A DNA stretch of 64,000 nt from Dallia pectoralis (taxonomy: Eukaryota > Chordata > Actinopteri > Esociformes > Umbridae), in contig CM055730.1 in NCBI GenBank assembly GCA_029465975.1, positions 20,522,759 to 20,586,758 of the forward strand. The letters are read 5' to 3'. This document shows, piece by piece, positions 11,201 to 22,642 of the stretch (position 1 is the stretch's first letter; the number at the start of each line of letters is the position of its first letter). Under the pieces are notes generated by a model that worked only from the letters and a program-made list of their open reading frames with translations, had not been told where the DNA came from and did no database searches. A program made the translations under genes and the position numbers.

Positions 11201-11329
11201 TTTTTAACAACGTTTTTGATCAGAATCTTTGCATTTTAATCACAGCAATATTAAGACATTGGCTGATAAAGACATTGATAAATATACTGTCTTTGCATAT
11301 ATCTCCGTGTGCATTGATAATGTCGTCTG

Positions 11330-12300
11330 GAGAATTAATGTCCTGACGAGGAGCTGAGGTGAATGGGTAGAATAAGCTCCTCTGCACTGATCCTGAGCCC
11401 TGGAGCCCCTCAGGGCTGCATACTTTGTCCCCTCTTATACACCTTGTACACGCAGGACTGTGGCCACACACCGTTTTAACGTCATCCTTATGTGTGTGGA
11501 CGAAACATCATCACCTGTGTCTCATCTCCAACAACGACAAGACCGCTAACAGAGAGGAGGCAAGTGACTTGGCAACATGGTGCCATGACAACAACCTCCC
11601 CCTCAACATCTTCAAGACCAAGGAAATGACTGTTGACTTTTGAAAGCGGCAGAGGCGGGGTCATGTCCCCATACCCACGGAGCTGAAGTGGAGAGTCTCC
11701 CATATAAATGTATCAAGCCTCATTCCTGCCTGGTACAACAGCTGCTGCTGATCACTAGGTGCTTCAGAGGTCGGTTATGTCAGCGGATTGTATCATCGGC
11801 TGCCATCTCTCTCAATGCAAGCCAAGCCATACAGAATGCCTTAAGAAAGCACAGAACATCATATAAGACTATTGCCATTGCTATTGTTCACACTGCTGCC
11901 GTCTGGTTGACGTTACCGGGGCATCAGGGCATTGTCTACCAGAATCGCAAACAGATTTTTGCCTCCAGGCCATAAGACTTCTCAATCAGCAACATTATTC
12001 TTTGGATCATATTCATCAATATAAATGTTTAATGTACATTCAATGCACGTTAGTATATTTATATGTACCCATTTATATACACTACTACCCTTATAAATAT
12101 AGCATTTTCATTCATTTCATCCCTATTCCCCATTTCTACATTTGCTAACATTACTATACTATACTATTTTTTGTATGTATCATTTTGGGATATTTTTTTT
12201 TGGATTACCGCGTTGATGTTGCAGACTATGTTGCAAGATGTTGTATGTTCAGTTATGTTAAATGGTGCATTTGACCAATGAAAGAATAGAACTTTGACTG
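11330..12300 (+). mobile_element. degenerate L2-like LINE, reverse transcriptase fragment and 3' tail
   Basis: Frame-broken reverse transcriptase remnants can be read on the + strand: SPGAPQGCILCPLLYTLYT near 11396-11450, then LISNNDKTANRE and DLATWCHDNNLPLNIFKTKE at about 11520-11630. These are hallmark stretches of fish L2-type non-LTR elements. The part from about 12015 (acattcaatgcacgttagta) to about 12300 looks like the 3' tail, and a similar tail occurs at 37446. The element is 5'-truncated, with stops and frameshifts, and is inactive. Confidence 0.8.
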
Positions 12301-12402
12301 TAATAGTGTGAGCCAATGGGTCAACAATATAGGCCCCTACCACTGTCTGCTGGGCTACCAGTAGGTCTGGATACGCTCTTCTCCCGTACACAGAACCCCG
12401 AC

Positions 12403-12516
12403 ATACACACACACACACACACACACACTGTCATGAACACAAACGGACTCAAAGACACCGTTGCATGTTTTTTTTTGCCTAAACGCGCACCTGTGTCGCG
12501 TACAGTCATAATGGCT

Positions 12517-12557
<41 letters not shown>

Positions 12558-12855
12558 TGTGTGGTATGTGTGGTATGTTTGTGTGTGTGGTGTGTGTGTG
12601 TGTGTGGTGTGTGTATGTGTGTGTGATATGTATGTTTGTGTGTGGGGGGGGGGGTATATATGTGTGTGTGGTATGTGTGTGTGGGGGGGGTGGTATATAT
12701 GTGTTTGTGTGCGTGTGTGCGTGCGTGCGGGTGGGTGGGTTTTATGTGTGTGTGGTATATATGTGTGTATGTGTGTGGTATATATGTGTGTGTGTGTGCG
12801 TGCGTGTGTGCGTGCAGGTGGGTTTTATGTGTGTGCGGTATATATATGTGTGTGT
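12403..12855 (+). repeat. (AC)n then long (TG)n-rich microsatellite
   Basis: Two dinucleotide tracts: AC at about 12403-12428, and a longer TG-rich tract from 12521 to 12855 broken by G runs (12643-12654) and tatat words. Cysteine/valine-rich open frames here are repeat artefacts. Confidence 0.95.
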
Positions 12856-12993
12856 GGAGTAATCAGAGACAGAGGCACCTGCAGCTGTCATCAAGCCCCT
12901 GGCCTGTATCAACTCCCTCCATCTTTCTCCCGGGTTGTGTCATAGTAAATGATTTCACACCTGTCTCCTGCTCCGGCTCTATGTCCCCTGCAG

Positions 12994-13122
12994 ATGTTGA
13001 TGAGTGTCTTCATGACTCAAAGCTGTGTTCGCCAGATGGGAGGTGCATCAACACTAAGGGATCCTTCAATTGCTTCTGCGAGTTGGGCTTCACTCACAAC
13101 ATGGAGGCACACACCTGTGATG
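12994..13122 (+). CDS. ltbp1: ltbp1 exon 8: cbEGF domain
   Basis: A 129-nt phase 1-1 exon encoding DVDECLHDSKLCSPDGRC and onward, with six cysteines and CINTKGSFNCFC hydroxylation consensus. Acceptor cccctgcag|AT; donor GATG|gtaagc. It shares the CELGFT stretch with exon 7, so it may belong to the same expanded subgroup; its human counterpart is probably DIDECQHRHLC, but this is less certain than for other exons. Confidence 0.95.
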
Positions 13123-13260
13123 GTAAGCTGTACAGTAATGTAACAACACAGTGTTTCCTCCAGGGCGTTGTCCTGTTTGTGGAGGCTGCTCACTGATTCA
13201 CTGACATATTTTTTCCTCATATTCTCATGGTCACTCACTCGTTCATTAAGTCGGGGGATA

Positions 13261-16200
13261 GCGGGTAGGAGGGGTAGAGCTGGTAGGAGAGGTAGAGCTG
13301 GTAGGAGATGTAGAGCTGGTAGGAGGGGTAGAGCTGGTATGAGGGGTAGAGCTGGTAGGAGGGGTAGAGCTGGTATGAGGGGTAGAGCTGGTATGAGGGG
13401 TAGAGCTGGTAGGAGGGGTAGAGCTGGTAGGAGGGGTAGAGCTGGTATGAGGGGTAGAGCTGGTATGAGGGGTAGAGCTGGTAGGAGGGGTAGAGCTGGT
13501 AGTAGAGGTAGAGCTGGTAGGAGGGGTAGAGCTGGTAGGAGGGGTAGAGCTGGTAGTAGAGGTAGAGCTGGTAGGAGAGGTAGAGCTGGTATGAGGGGTA
13601 GAGCTGGTATGAGGGGTAGAGCTGGTAGGAGGGGTAGAGCTGGTATTAGAGTTAGAGCTGGTAGGAGAGGTAGAGCTGGTAGGAGGGGTAGAGCTGGTAG
13701 GAGAGTTAAAGCTGGTAGGAGAGGTAGAGCTGGTAGGAGGGGTAGAGCTGGTAGGAGGGGTAGAGCTGGTAGGAGGGGTAGAGCTGGTAGGAGAGGTAGA
13801 GCTGGTATGAGGGGTAGAGCTGGTAGGAGAGGTAGAGCTGGTAGGAGGGGTAGAGCTGGTAGGAGAGGTAGAGCTGGTAGGAGATGTAGAGCTGGTAGGA
13901 GAGGTAGAGCTGGTAGGAGGGGTAGAGCTGGTAGGAGGGGTAGAGCTGGTAGGAGGGGTAGAGCTGGTAGGAGAGGTAGAGCTGGTAGGAGGGGTAGAGC
14001 TGGTAGGAGAGGTAGAGCTGGTAGGAGGGGTAGAGCTGGTAGGAGGGGTAGAGCTGGTATGAGAGGTAGAGCTGGTAGGAGATGTAGAGCTGGTAGGAGA
14101 TGTAGAGCTGGTAGGAGAGGTAGAGCTGGTAGGAGGGGCTGGTAGGAGAGCTGGTAGGAGGGGTAGAGCTGGTAGGAGAGGTAGAGCTGGTAGGAGGGGT
14201 AGAGCTGGTAGGAGAGTTAGAGCTGGTATGAGGGGTAGAGCTGGTAGGAGAGGTAGAGCTGGTATGAGGGGTAGAGCTGGTAGGAGAGGTAGAGCTGGTA
14301 GGAGATGTAGAGCTGGTAGGAGAGGTAGAGCTGGTAGGAGGGGTAGAGCTGGTAGGAGGGGTAGAGCTGGTAGGAGGGGTAGAGCTGGTAGGAGAGGTAG
14401 AGCTGGTAGGAGGGGTAGAGCTGGTAGGAGAGGTAGAGCTGGTAGGAGAGGTAGAGCTGGTATGAGGGGTAGAGCTGGTATGAGAGGTAGAGCTGGTAGG
14501 AGATGTAGAGCTGGTAGGAGATGTAGAGCTGGTAGGAGAGGTAGAGCTGGTATGAGGGGTAGAGCTGGTAGGAGAGGTAGAGCTGGTAGGAGAGGTAGAG
14601 CTGGTAGGAGATGTAGAGCTGGTAGGAGATGTAGAGCTGGTAGGAGAGGTAGAGCTGGTAGGAGATGTAGAGCTGATAGGAGGGGTAGAGCTGGTAGGAG
14701 GGGTAGAGCTGGTAGGAGAGGTAGAGCTGGTAGGAGAGGTAGAGCTGGTAGGAGAGGTAGAGCTGGTATGAGGGGTAGAGCTGGTTAGAGGGGTAGAGCT
14801 GGTTAGAGGGGTAGAGCTGGTAGGAGGGGTAGAGCTGGTAGGAGAGGTAGAGCTGGTAGGAGAGGTAGAGCTGGTAGGAGCGGTAGAGCTGGTAGGGGAG
14901 GTAGAGCTGGTAGAGGAGGTAGAGCTGGTAGAAGAGGTAGAGCTGGTAGAAGAGGTAGAGCTTGTAGAAGAGGTAGAGCTGGTATGAGGGGTAGAGCTGG
15001 TATGAGGGGTAGAGCTGGTATGAGGGGTAGAGCTGGTATGAGGGGTAGAGCTGGTAGGAGATGTAGAGCTGGTAGGAGAGGTAGAGCTGGTAGGAGGGGT
15101 AGAGCTGGTAGGAGGGGTAGAGCTGGTATGAGGGGTAGAGCTGGTATGAGGGGTAGAGCTGGTATGAGGGGTAGAGCTGGTATGAGGGGTAGAGCTGGTA
15201 TGAGGGGTAGAGCTGGTATGAGGGGTCGAGCTGGTATGAGGGGTCGAGCTGGTATGAGGGGTCGAGCTGGTATGAGGGGTCGAGCTGGTATGAGGGGTAG
15301 AGCTGGTATGAGGGGTAGAGCTGGTAGGAGGGGTAGAGCTGGTATGAGGGGTAGAGCTGGTATGTGGGGTAGAGCTGGTATGAGGGGTAGAGCTGGTATG
15401 AGGGGTAGAGCTGGTATGAGGGGTAGAGCTGGTATGAGGGGTAGAGCTGGTATGAGGGGTAGAGCTGGTATGAGGGGTAGAGCTGGTATGAGGGGTAGAG
15501 CTGGTATGAGGGGTAGAGCTGGTAGGAGGGGTAGAGCTGGTAGGAGGGGTAGAGCTGGTAGGAGGGGTAGAGCTGGTAGGAGGGGTAGAGCTGGTAGGAG
15601 GGGTAGAGCTGGTATGAGGGGTAGAGCTGGTATGAGGGGTACGGCGTGTAGGAGGGGTAGAGCTGGTAGGAGAGGTAGAGCTGGTAGGAGAGGTAGAGCT
15701 GGTAGGAGCGGTAGAGCTGGTAGGGGAGGTAGAGCTGGTAGAGGAGGTAGAGCTGGTAGAAGAGGTAGAGCTGGTAGAAGAGGTAGAGCTTGTAGAAGAG
15801 GTAGAGCTGGTATGAGGGGTAGAGCTGGTATGAGGGGTAGAGCTGGTATGAGGGGTAGAGCTGGTAGGAGATGTAGAGCTGGTAGGAGAGGTAGAGCTGG
15901 TAGGAGGGGTAGAGCTGGTAGGAGGGGTAGAGCTGGTATGAGGGGTAGAGCTGGTATGAGGGGTAGAGCTGGTATGAGGGGTAGAGCTGGTATGAGGGGT
16001 AGAGCTGGTATGAGGGGTCGAGCTGGTATGAGGGGTCGAGCTGGTATGAGGGGTCGAGCTGGTATGAGGGGTAGAGCTGGTATGAGGGGTAGAGCTGGTA
16101 TGAGGGGTAGAGCTGGTAGGAGGGGTAGAGCTGGTATGAGGGGTAGAGCTGGTATGTGGGGTAGAGCTGGTATGAGGGGTAGAGCTGGTATGAGGGGTAG

Positions 16201-16483
16201 AGCTGGTATGAGGGGTAGAGCTGGTATGAGGGGTAGAGCTGGTATGAGGGGTAGAGCTGGTATGAGGGGTAGAGCTGGTATGAGGGGTAGAGCTGGTATG
16301 AGGGGTAGAGCTGGTATGAGGGGTAGAGCTGGTATGAGGGGTAGAGCTGGTAGGAGGGGTAGAGCTGGTAGGAGGGGTAGAGCTGGTAGGAGGGGTAGAG
16401 CTGGTAGGAGGGGTAGAGCTGGTAGGAGGGGTAGAGCTGGTATGAGGGGTAGAGCTGGTATGAGGGGTACGGCGTGTAGGAGA
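13261..16483 (+). repeat. 3.2-kb satellite of 18-bp units in intron 8
   Basis: About 179 tandem copies of ggtagagctggtaggagg with a few point variants (ggtatgagg, ggagatgta, gggtcgag). All copies keep the 18-bp period apart from a defect near 14139. A higher-order duplication of 828 bp (46 units) is visible: diagnostic variants at 14881 and 15641 (gtacggcgtg) recur at 15709 and 16469. Because 18 is divisible by three, both strands stay open for long distances, including a 927-codon minus-strand frame of Ser-Thr-Pro repeats. This is not evidence of a gene. Confidence 0.97.
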
Positions 16484-16489
16484 GGTCAT

Positions 16490-18513
16490 TAATGACAGCT
16501 AATACAGTTTGCCATTATCTTCAAATAATTCCCTTTTAATTGTCACCATGGTATTTATGTCTGTCCTTGTTTACATCATAAAATGTTTACATCTAGTTAT
16601 GAAGGCCAACTCCCATAATGTTTGACACACACATCACACATTTTTAAACGGGCTGCTTAATTGTTAGCAGTCCCCTGTTGGTTTACTTTAGTTCAGCTGA
16701 TGTTTATCTGACATGTATATATTGTTAGGCAGATGCTTGTCTAATGCCTCCGTCTCCTGCTGCATGTTCCATGCCCTCTGCTGGCTCTGTCTGTCTCACC
16801 CTGTCCATACCTTGTTGTTTCTGGAAGAGAGTGGATTTCAATTCTTTCACATATGTCTGCTGCTATTTTTCTAGAAAAAAAAGATCTCAATGCCAGGAGT
16901 CTTACCATGTGCCAGAGTTGTTTTAAATGCCCTTTCCTGCAGTATAAAAAGAAAAACAGAAAGGAAGCCTTTGAGCTGGCTGTCTAGACTAGAAGGAATA
17001 TTTTCTGCTGGACTTTGTTCTTCCTGATTTATGAAGGAGCTTGTGCTTAGTCAGTTGGGCTTGAGTGTGTGTGCAGATTGTGCATTTGAGGGAATATCCT
17101 TGAGTGTGTGTGCACATCGTGCATGTGTGTGAGTCTTCTTGAGTGTGTGTGTTTTTATTTTATCTTTATTTGGTTCTTATTCTATTTGTATTTTCTATTC
17201 CATATCAATTTGCCTATTCAATGTTTTTATTTGTTTGTTTTTTAATACATTCCATTGGGGAAAGGTTCTAAAGATCTTTGACTCTATTGGAGTAATTGTT
17301 CTTTTAATAAAACCTGTTAGGACTCTTGGTAGAACATGCTGTACAGAAAAACAGTTTTGGGAAATTGTAGTTAATCGAGGATGAATATGAATTAATGTTT
17401 GAAGTGTTCTAAAGACGTTTCGCCTATCTTCTAAAGACCGGAAAGGTTCTATAGAAATTCGATAAAATGCATGTATAGACATGACAATTGCAATGACATG
17501 GCATAAACGACTCTGTTGGAGGAAATGTTCTAAAGACCTGTTTCTCTATTGGTCGATAGGTTCTAAAGACCTGTTTCTCTATTGGTGTAAAGTTTCTCAA
17601 TACCCTTTTGATAAATCCTGTTGGGACTCTTGTAAAACCTGTGTAAAACCTACATGCGTTATTTTCATTTTTTAAATTTACTAAAATGTATCTTTTGTCA
17701 TTATGTGATACTGTGTGTAAATTGGCGGTGAAGAAAATGGAAGTTAATCTATTCCAGATTCGGTCTGTGACACAACAAACTGTGGTAAAAGTCCTTTGTA
17801 AAGTCCCTGCAGGTTTGTGCTCTACAGTATGCGAGCATGCTCTTTGTTGTTCATGTCTATAAAGCTGACCACCAGTTCAACCCTCAGAAGAGTTAACAAC
17901 AGATGGCTTTTGCAGGTGGCATCCCTCTGGCTGAGCCTGGGATTCCAATTAGCTAAATACAGACACACGATCCTCCCAAGCCGAAAGGAGGCAAGCGCAG
18001 AATATAGCATTTACTATTAAAAGCATTCCCTCCTCCCTGTGGTATTAATGTGTTCAGGCCCTCCTGAAGGAACTAGCTAAAAGGACACGTAACATATCCC
18101 CCCATCAACCAGCTAAATCACCTACCAGTACCACATTTATTTTAGACCTGCAGCAGCACAGCTGAGTAGCAGATTGAGACTGAGGCCCGGACCACATTCA
18201 AAGCACAGTGGTTCAGACCCCCAGCACTTCTAGACTGACCACAGCTTGGCTTTAGTACTGCAAAACCCCCAAGGGGCCTTATATTTGTCTTCTTCAAAAC
18301 AGACAAACCAGTGTCTGACAGCTAGATGGAAATGAGTCCAGTGGAGATCAAGATGGGAAGTGTTCTGAACTGTCACATCAGCTTCTGTGGCTATCTCGTT
18401 ATCTCTATTTTGTCTTTGTCTCCGAAAAATCTGTTTTTTGGTATGTTTTAAACACCCCAGAGCTGTTTTTATGTTGCCTGAGTGTTTGCATGTCTGTGTG
18501 TGTTTATTTTCAG
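16490..18513. other. intron 8, distal part
   Basis: No exon recognised apart from the acceptor tract for exon 9. From 17255 to 17640 a degenerate motif (ttctaaagacctgtttctct attgg-type) recurs four or five times, spaced irregularly, as does ctgttgggactcttg/ctgttaggactcttg. It appears to be an old low-copy repeat. Confidence 0.5.
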
Positions 18514-18630
18514 ACATAGATGAGTGCCTGCAAGACAACTGGTGTGAGGGTGGCCACTGTGAGAACACCCATGGCTCCTACAGATGCAGGTGTGACGACG
18601 GCTACCAGCTGGAGGGAAACAAGTGCCTGG
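18514..18630 (+). CDS. ltbp1: ltbp1 exon 9: cbEGF domain
   Basis: A 117-nt phase 1-1 exon encoding DIDECLQDNWCEGGHC through LEGNKCL, six cysteines, CENTHGSYRCRC consensus. Counterpart of the human DINECLEDKSVC module ending LDDNKTC. The phase-preserving donor is CTGG|gttggt, which is weak. A better-looking gtaacc lies 4 bp downstream (18635) but would break the frame. Confidence 0.93.
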
Positions 18631-18732
18631 GTTGGTAACCCTCTTTGTCAAACACGTATTATATCAGAACATTATTATGTTCCTCATGTTATCCTGAGGA
18701 CAAAATGGAAGTCTTCTGTGGTCTAAAAAAAG

Positions 18733-19245
18733 GTGTGTAGGAGAGACTGGGATGGACAGTGTTGGAGAGACCGGGATGGACAGTGTAGGTGAGACCGGGA
18801 TGGACAGTGTAGGAGAGACCGGAGGTGGACAGTGTTGGAGAGACCGGGATGGACAGTGTAGGAGAGACCAGGGGTGGACAGTGTAGGAGAGACCGGGGAT
18901 GGACAGTGTAGGAGAGACCGGAGGTGGACAGTGTTGGAGAGACCGGGATGGACAGTGTAGGAGAGACCAGGGGTGGACAGTGTAGGAGAGACCGGGGATG
19001 GACAGTGTAGGAGAGACCAGGGGTGGACAGTGTAGGAGAGACCGGGGATGGACAGTGTAGGAGAGACCGGGATGGACAGTGTAGGAGAGACCGGGATGGA
19101 CAGTGTAGGAGAGACCGGAGGTGGACAGTGTTGGAGAGACCAGGGATGGACAGTGTTGGAGAGACCGGGATGGACAGTGTAGGAGAGACCAGGGGTGGAC
19201 AGTGTAGGAGAGACCAGGGGTGGACAGTGTAGGAGAGACCGAGGT
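18733..19245 (+). repeat. 23-25 bp minisatellite in intron 9
   Basis: About 21 copies of a unit around gacagtgtaggagagaccgg plus atg or ggtg. It starts about 100 bp after the exon 9 donor. The 196-aa minus-strand frame here is a repeat artefact. Confidence 0.95.
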
Positions 19246-19324
19246 GGTTGTCACACTTTTGAGTAATTAAGTGTATTTACATCTTACAATTTTTAATGTT
19301 ACAAGAAAGCCCCTAGGTTTCAAA

Positions 19325-19445
19325 CACGTTCTGTGTGGTCAAACGCATTCTGTGTGGTCAAAAACGCTCTGTGTGGTCAAACGGGCTTTGTGTAGTCAAA
19401 CGCGCTCTATGTGGTCAAACACGCTCTGTGTAGTCCAACACGTTC
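19325..19445 (+). repeat. short ~20-bp tandem repeat
   Basis: Six or seven degenerate copies of ctgtgtggtcaaacgcg-type words. Confidence 0.85.
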
Positions 19446-19788
19446 TGTAATAACCAGCCAAATATAAGGATTGAATACCACACAGATTGGGGTTGTTTGT
19501 CATTTGTTCTCCTTAAATGATTGAACAAGAGAGTATAGGAGTGAGCAAGAGGGAAGGAGAGTGTTGAGGTTAAAACACAAAAGGTACATTGTCATAATGA
19601 GTATCATTGTCAGTAAGTGCCAAGCTGCCTCAACGCCAACATAACAATTAGATTTAAGCCTCCCTGTAGTACACAGCCTCCCAGGATGGCATCTGTGTGG
19701 GTGAGTCCCCGTTGTCAGGGCACCAGAAGCCGCAGCCATGCCTATTTCCTTTAGTCCTTCCACTCTTGTTTAGCTAAAGGCTGTTGTT

Positions 19789-20884
19789 TAGACTGTCTCG
19801 CTTGGCCTGTGTATGAGCTAGTTTACTTTTAAGAGTACTTGTTGTGTCTCCCGCTTTTCATTAGCTTCTACCGCATTCCATTAGCTTCCATCGCTTTCCA
19901 TTAGCTTCTACCGCTTTCCATTAGGTTCTACCGCTTTCCATTAGTTTCTACCAATTTCCATTAGTTTCTACCACTTTCCATTAGCTTCCACCGCTTTCCA
20001 TTAGGTTCTACCGCTTTCCATTAGTTTCTACCACTTTCCATTAGTTTCTACCAATTTCCATTAGTTTCTACCACTTTCCATTAGTTTCCACCGCTTTCCA
20101 TTAGGTTCTACCGCTTTCCATTAGTTTCTACCACTTTCCATTAGTTTCTACCACTTTCCATTAGTTTCTACCGCTTTCCATTAGGTTCTACCGCATTCCA
20201 TTAGCTTCCACCGCTTTCCATTAGCTTCCACCGCTTTCCATTAGGTTCTACCGCTTTCCATTAGGTTCTACCGCTTTCCATTAGTTTCCACCGCTTTCCA
20301 TTAGCTTCCACCGCTTTCCATTAGGTTCTACCGCTTTCCATTAGTTTCTACCAATTTCCATTAGTTTCTACCACTTTCCATTAGTTTCCACCGCTTTCCA
20401 TTAGGTTCTACCGCTTTCCATTAGTTTCTACCACTTTCCATTAGTTTCTACCACTTTCCATTAGTTTCTACCACTTTCCATTAGTTTCTACCACTTTCCA
20501 TTAGTTTCTACCACTTTCCATTAGTTTCTACCACTTTCCATTAGGTTCTACCACTTTCCATTAGCTTCTACCGCTTTCCATTAGCTTCCACCGCTTTGAT
20601 TAATTTACCGCTTTGATTGCTAATGGAATGCGGTAGAACCTAATGGAAAGCGGTAGAACCAAATGGAAAGCGGTAGAAGCTAATAGAAAGCGATGGAAGC
20701 TAATGGAATGCGGTAGAACCTAATGGAAAGCGGTAGAACCAAATGGAAAGCGGTAGAAGCTAATAGAAAGCGATGGAAGCTAATGGAATGCGGTAGAAGC
20801 TAATGAAGCTAATGAAAAGCGGGAGACACAACAAGTACTTTTAAAAGTAAAATAGCTCATACACAGGTCAAGCGAGACAGTCTA
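19789..20884. mobile_element. fold-back element: inverted flanks around inverted 20-bp minisatellite
   Basis: The ends tagactgtctcgcttg and caagcgagacagtcta are perfect 16-bp inverted termini, and homology continues inward for about 80 bp (tgtatgagctagtttacttt... against its reverse complement at 20820-20870). Between them are about 37 copies of the 20-bp unit ttccattagcttctaccgct (19860-20600), then about nine copies in the opposite orientation (20619-20815). The whole is a 1.1-kb imperfect palindrome. No coding frame. It resembles fold-back transposons in architecture; mobility is inferred only. Two direct-orientation units lie just outside at 20887-20925. Confidence 0.8.
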
Positions 20885-20929
20885 CCCCTTTCCATTAGCT
20901 TCTACCGCTTTCCATTAGGTTCTACCAAA

Positions 20930-22220
20930 GTAGACTCATTTGACATAGGATTTGTTTGTTTCCCAGTACGTTCCCACTATTAGCTTAAATGTGGCAACAC
21001 AGTGTGGCTACATATCTGAGCACACAGGCAGTAGAGAGCCAACACAGTGTGAACCTAGATAAGGACAAACGTGTGTGACAATTTCATAGAGGAAAATAAC
21101 GGTAGCCATACTATTATCAGAACTCAAATGTTACTGCCCGTCAGCGTAATTCAATGTGTATCATTTCTCAACGTAGCGGTTTAACTAGAACTTGTAATTG
21201 ACGTCACAGTTGATGCTGTAGGGACAAGCAGACTCTGCCTTACGCCATCAGGCTCTAGGACCTGCTGCTCCTGAAAGACATGACCAGTTGATGGGTTTAA
21301 ATAATTGTTACCCCAAAACAATGTATCCCTGTATGCTTAAGGCATAAAGTCACTTTTGTTGATGGTCTTGTTTGGGAAAATTCTTTTCAAACAACGTCCA
21401 TTAGGCTATTTAGCCTAATGTAAAATTAATTTGCTTTAGCTTGTTTGTTATCTATCGCTACATTATAATCAGTGCACCATTTTCATGAACTGAAATTGAA
21501 TTGCAATAGAACAAGAGACTGTAGTCACATAGATTATTGAATCATTGCTAAGAAAAGTTAATAAATAATTTTCATGCTTGTTGTATTAAGGAACAAATGC
21601 GCTAATGTAATTCTGTTGTTTGAGAAGAGCAGTGAACATTTTAATTGTACATGTGAACTGTCTGTACTGTATAATATGTGTCCCTGACATCACCTTCCAG
21701 ATCATTACTTTGTTCTAGATCTTTAATTAAAAAGCCCCTTGCCACAATGACATCCCAGTCTGGGAGTATACTGACTTAGTAGGTGGGAAAAATTGAGTTC
21801 TTCACGATGTTAGTCTGTATGTCTCACTCATATATTTCCATCCTGTAAGGCAACAGTACATTGATGAAAATGAATCAGATATCATATTTCAACAATATGT
21901 TTGATGGAAAAATTCAAGTTCGAGTCACGTGTTTATTCATCAATCATTCTAAATTGATATTTGCTCACTCACAGATCTATGGCAAACGTAGCTTTGACAT
22001 GTTCACGCTGAAATGTTTGAAAATATATACCAAATTTTACATTTTATTTTACTGATAGTAATTGATGTTTTGTGTGTATGTTGACACGTACTATGACCTA
22101 GTGTTTGTTTGTGTTCATATTTGAGCATGTTTATTTATATTATTTAAGTCTTTGCTGGTTCTATAAGTGAGGATAAAATGCACATTCATTCATCAGATGC
22201 AGGACCAAGTGAATAACGGT
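20930..22220. other. intron 9, distal part
   Basis: AT-rich unique-looking sequence. No exon, RNA gene or transposon recognised. Confidence 0.5.
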
Positions 22221-22330
22221 GATAATAGAAGAAAGTCCACAACTCTGGTAATGTTCCAACAAGTATATTTATTAAAACTCGTTATATACCTGTTGGAGTA
22301 TTACCAGATTTGCGGACTTCTATTATTATC
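22221..22330. repeat. imperfect long hairpin
   Basis: Left arm 22221-22267 (gataatagaagaaagtccac...) and right arm 22284-22330 pair imperfectly over about 47 bp, separated by a 16-bp loop. It lies about 180 bp before exon 10. It could be a tiny MITE or an RNA hairpin; the sequence alone does not decide. Confidence 0.65.
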
Positions 22331-22513
22331 TTTGCTGGGTCTAACATATAGTTGGTCAAAGTTTGGCAGTGATTTTCTTTGTTTTAACAAAGGTTATCAT
22401 CTTTATTATCCAGTACATATCTGTCATTCCTTTGCTTTTTTCATTTGCCTTAGTGTGCTCATGGGATTCTGTCGTTTGTTGACCTGTGACCCCTCCCCTT
22501 TGACCTTCTACAG

Positions 22514-22642
22514 ATATTAATGAGTGCCTGGTCAATCGCATAACTTGCGGCCCTCAGGGCCTCTGTTCGAACACCGAAGGATCTTTCCACTGCCAGTGTG
22601 ACCAAGGTTACCAGGAGTCCTCGGAGGGCTACGGTTGTGTTG
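22514..22642 (+). CDS. ltbp1: ltbp1 exon 10: cbEGF domain whose 3' end lies inside a minisatellite
   Basis: A 129-nt phase 1-1 exon encoding DINECLVNRITCGPQGLC through EGYGCV, with CSNTEGSFHCQC. The CGPQG and NTEGSFHC words match the human DINECEHPGLC module. Acceptor ctacag|AT; donor GTTG|gtgagt, a strong site. The last 20 coding bases (22623-22642) and the donor form the first half of a 44-bp repeat unit copied ten more times downstream. Confidence 0.96.

Noticed and set aside
11425..11643. Short open frame with DLATWCHDNN as a host gene
   Set aside because: It is a fragment of a LINE reverse transcriptase with stops and frameshifts around it.
13706..16489. 927-codon minus-strand open frame of Ser-Thr-Pro-rich repeats
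   Set aside because: It lies wholly in the 18-bp satellite, whose period divisible by three keeps both strands open. No flanking gene structure, and it sits inside an ltbp1 intron.
18627..18636. Using gtaacc at 18635 as the exon 9 donor
   Set aside because: It gives a 121-nt exon and breaks the phase 1-1 pattern kept by every other internal exon, so I placed the donor at 18631.
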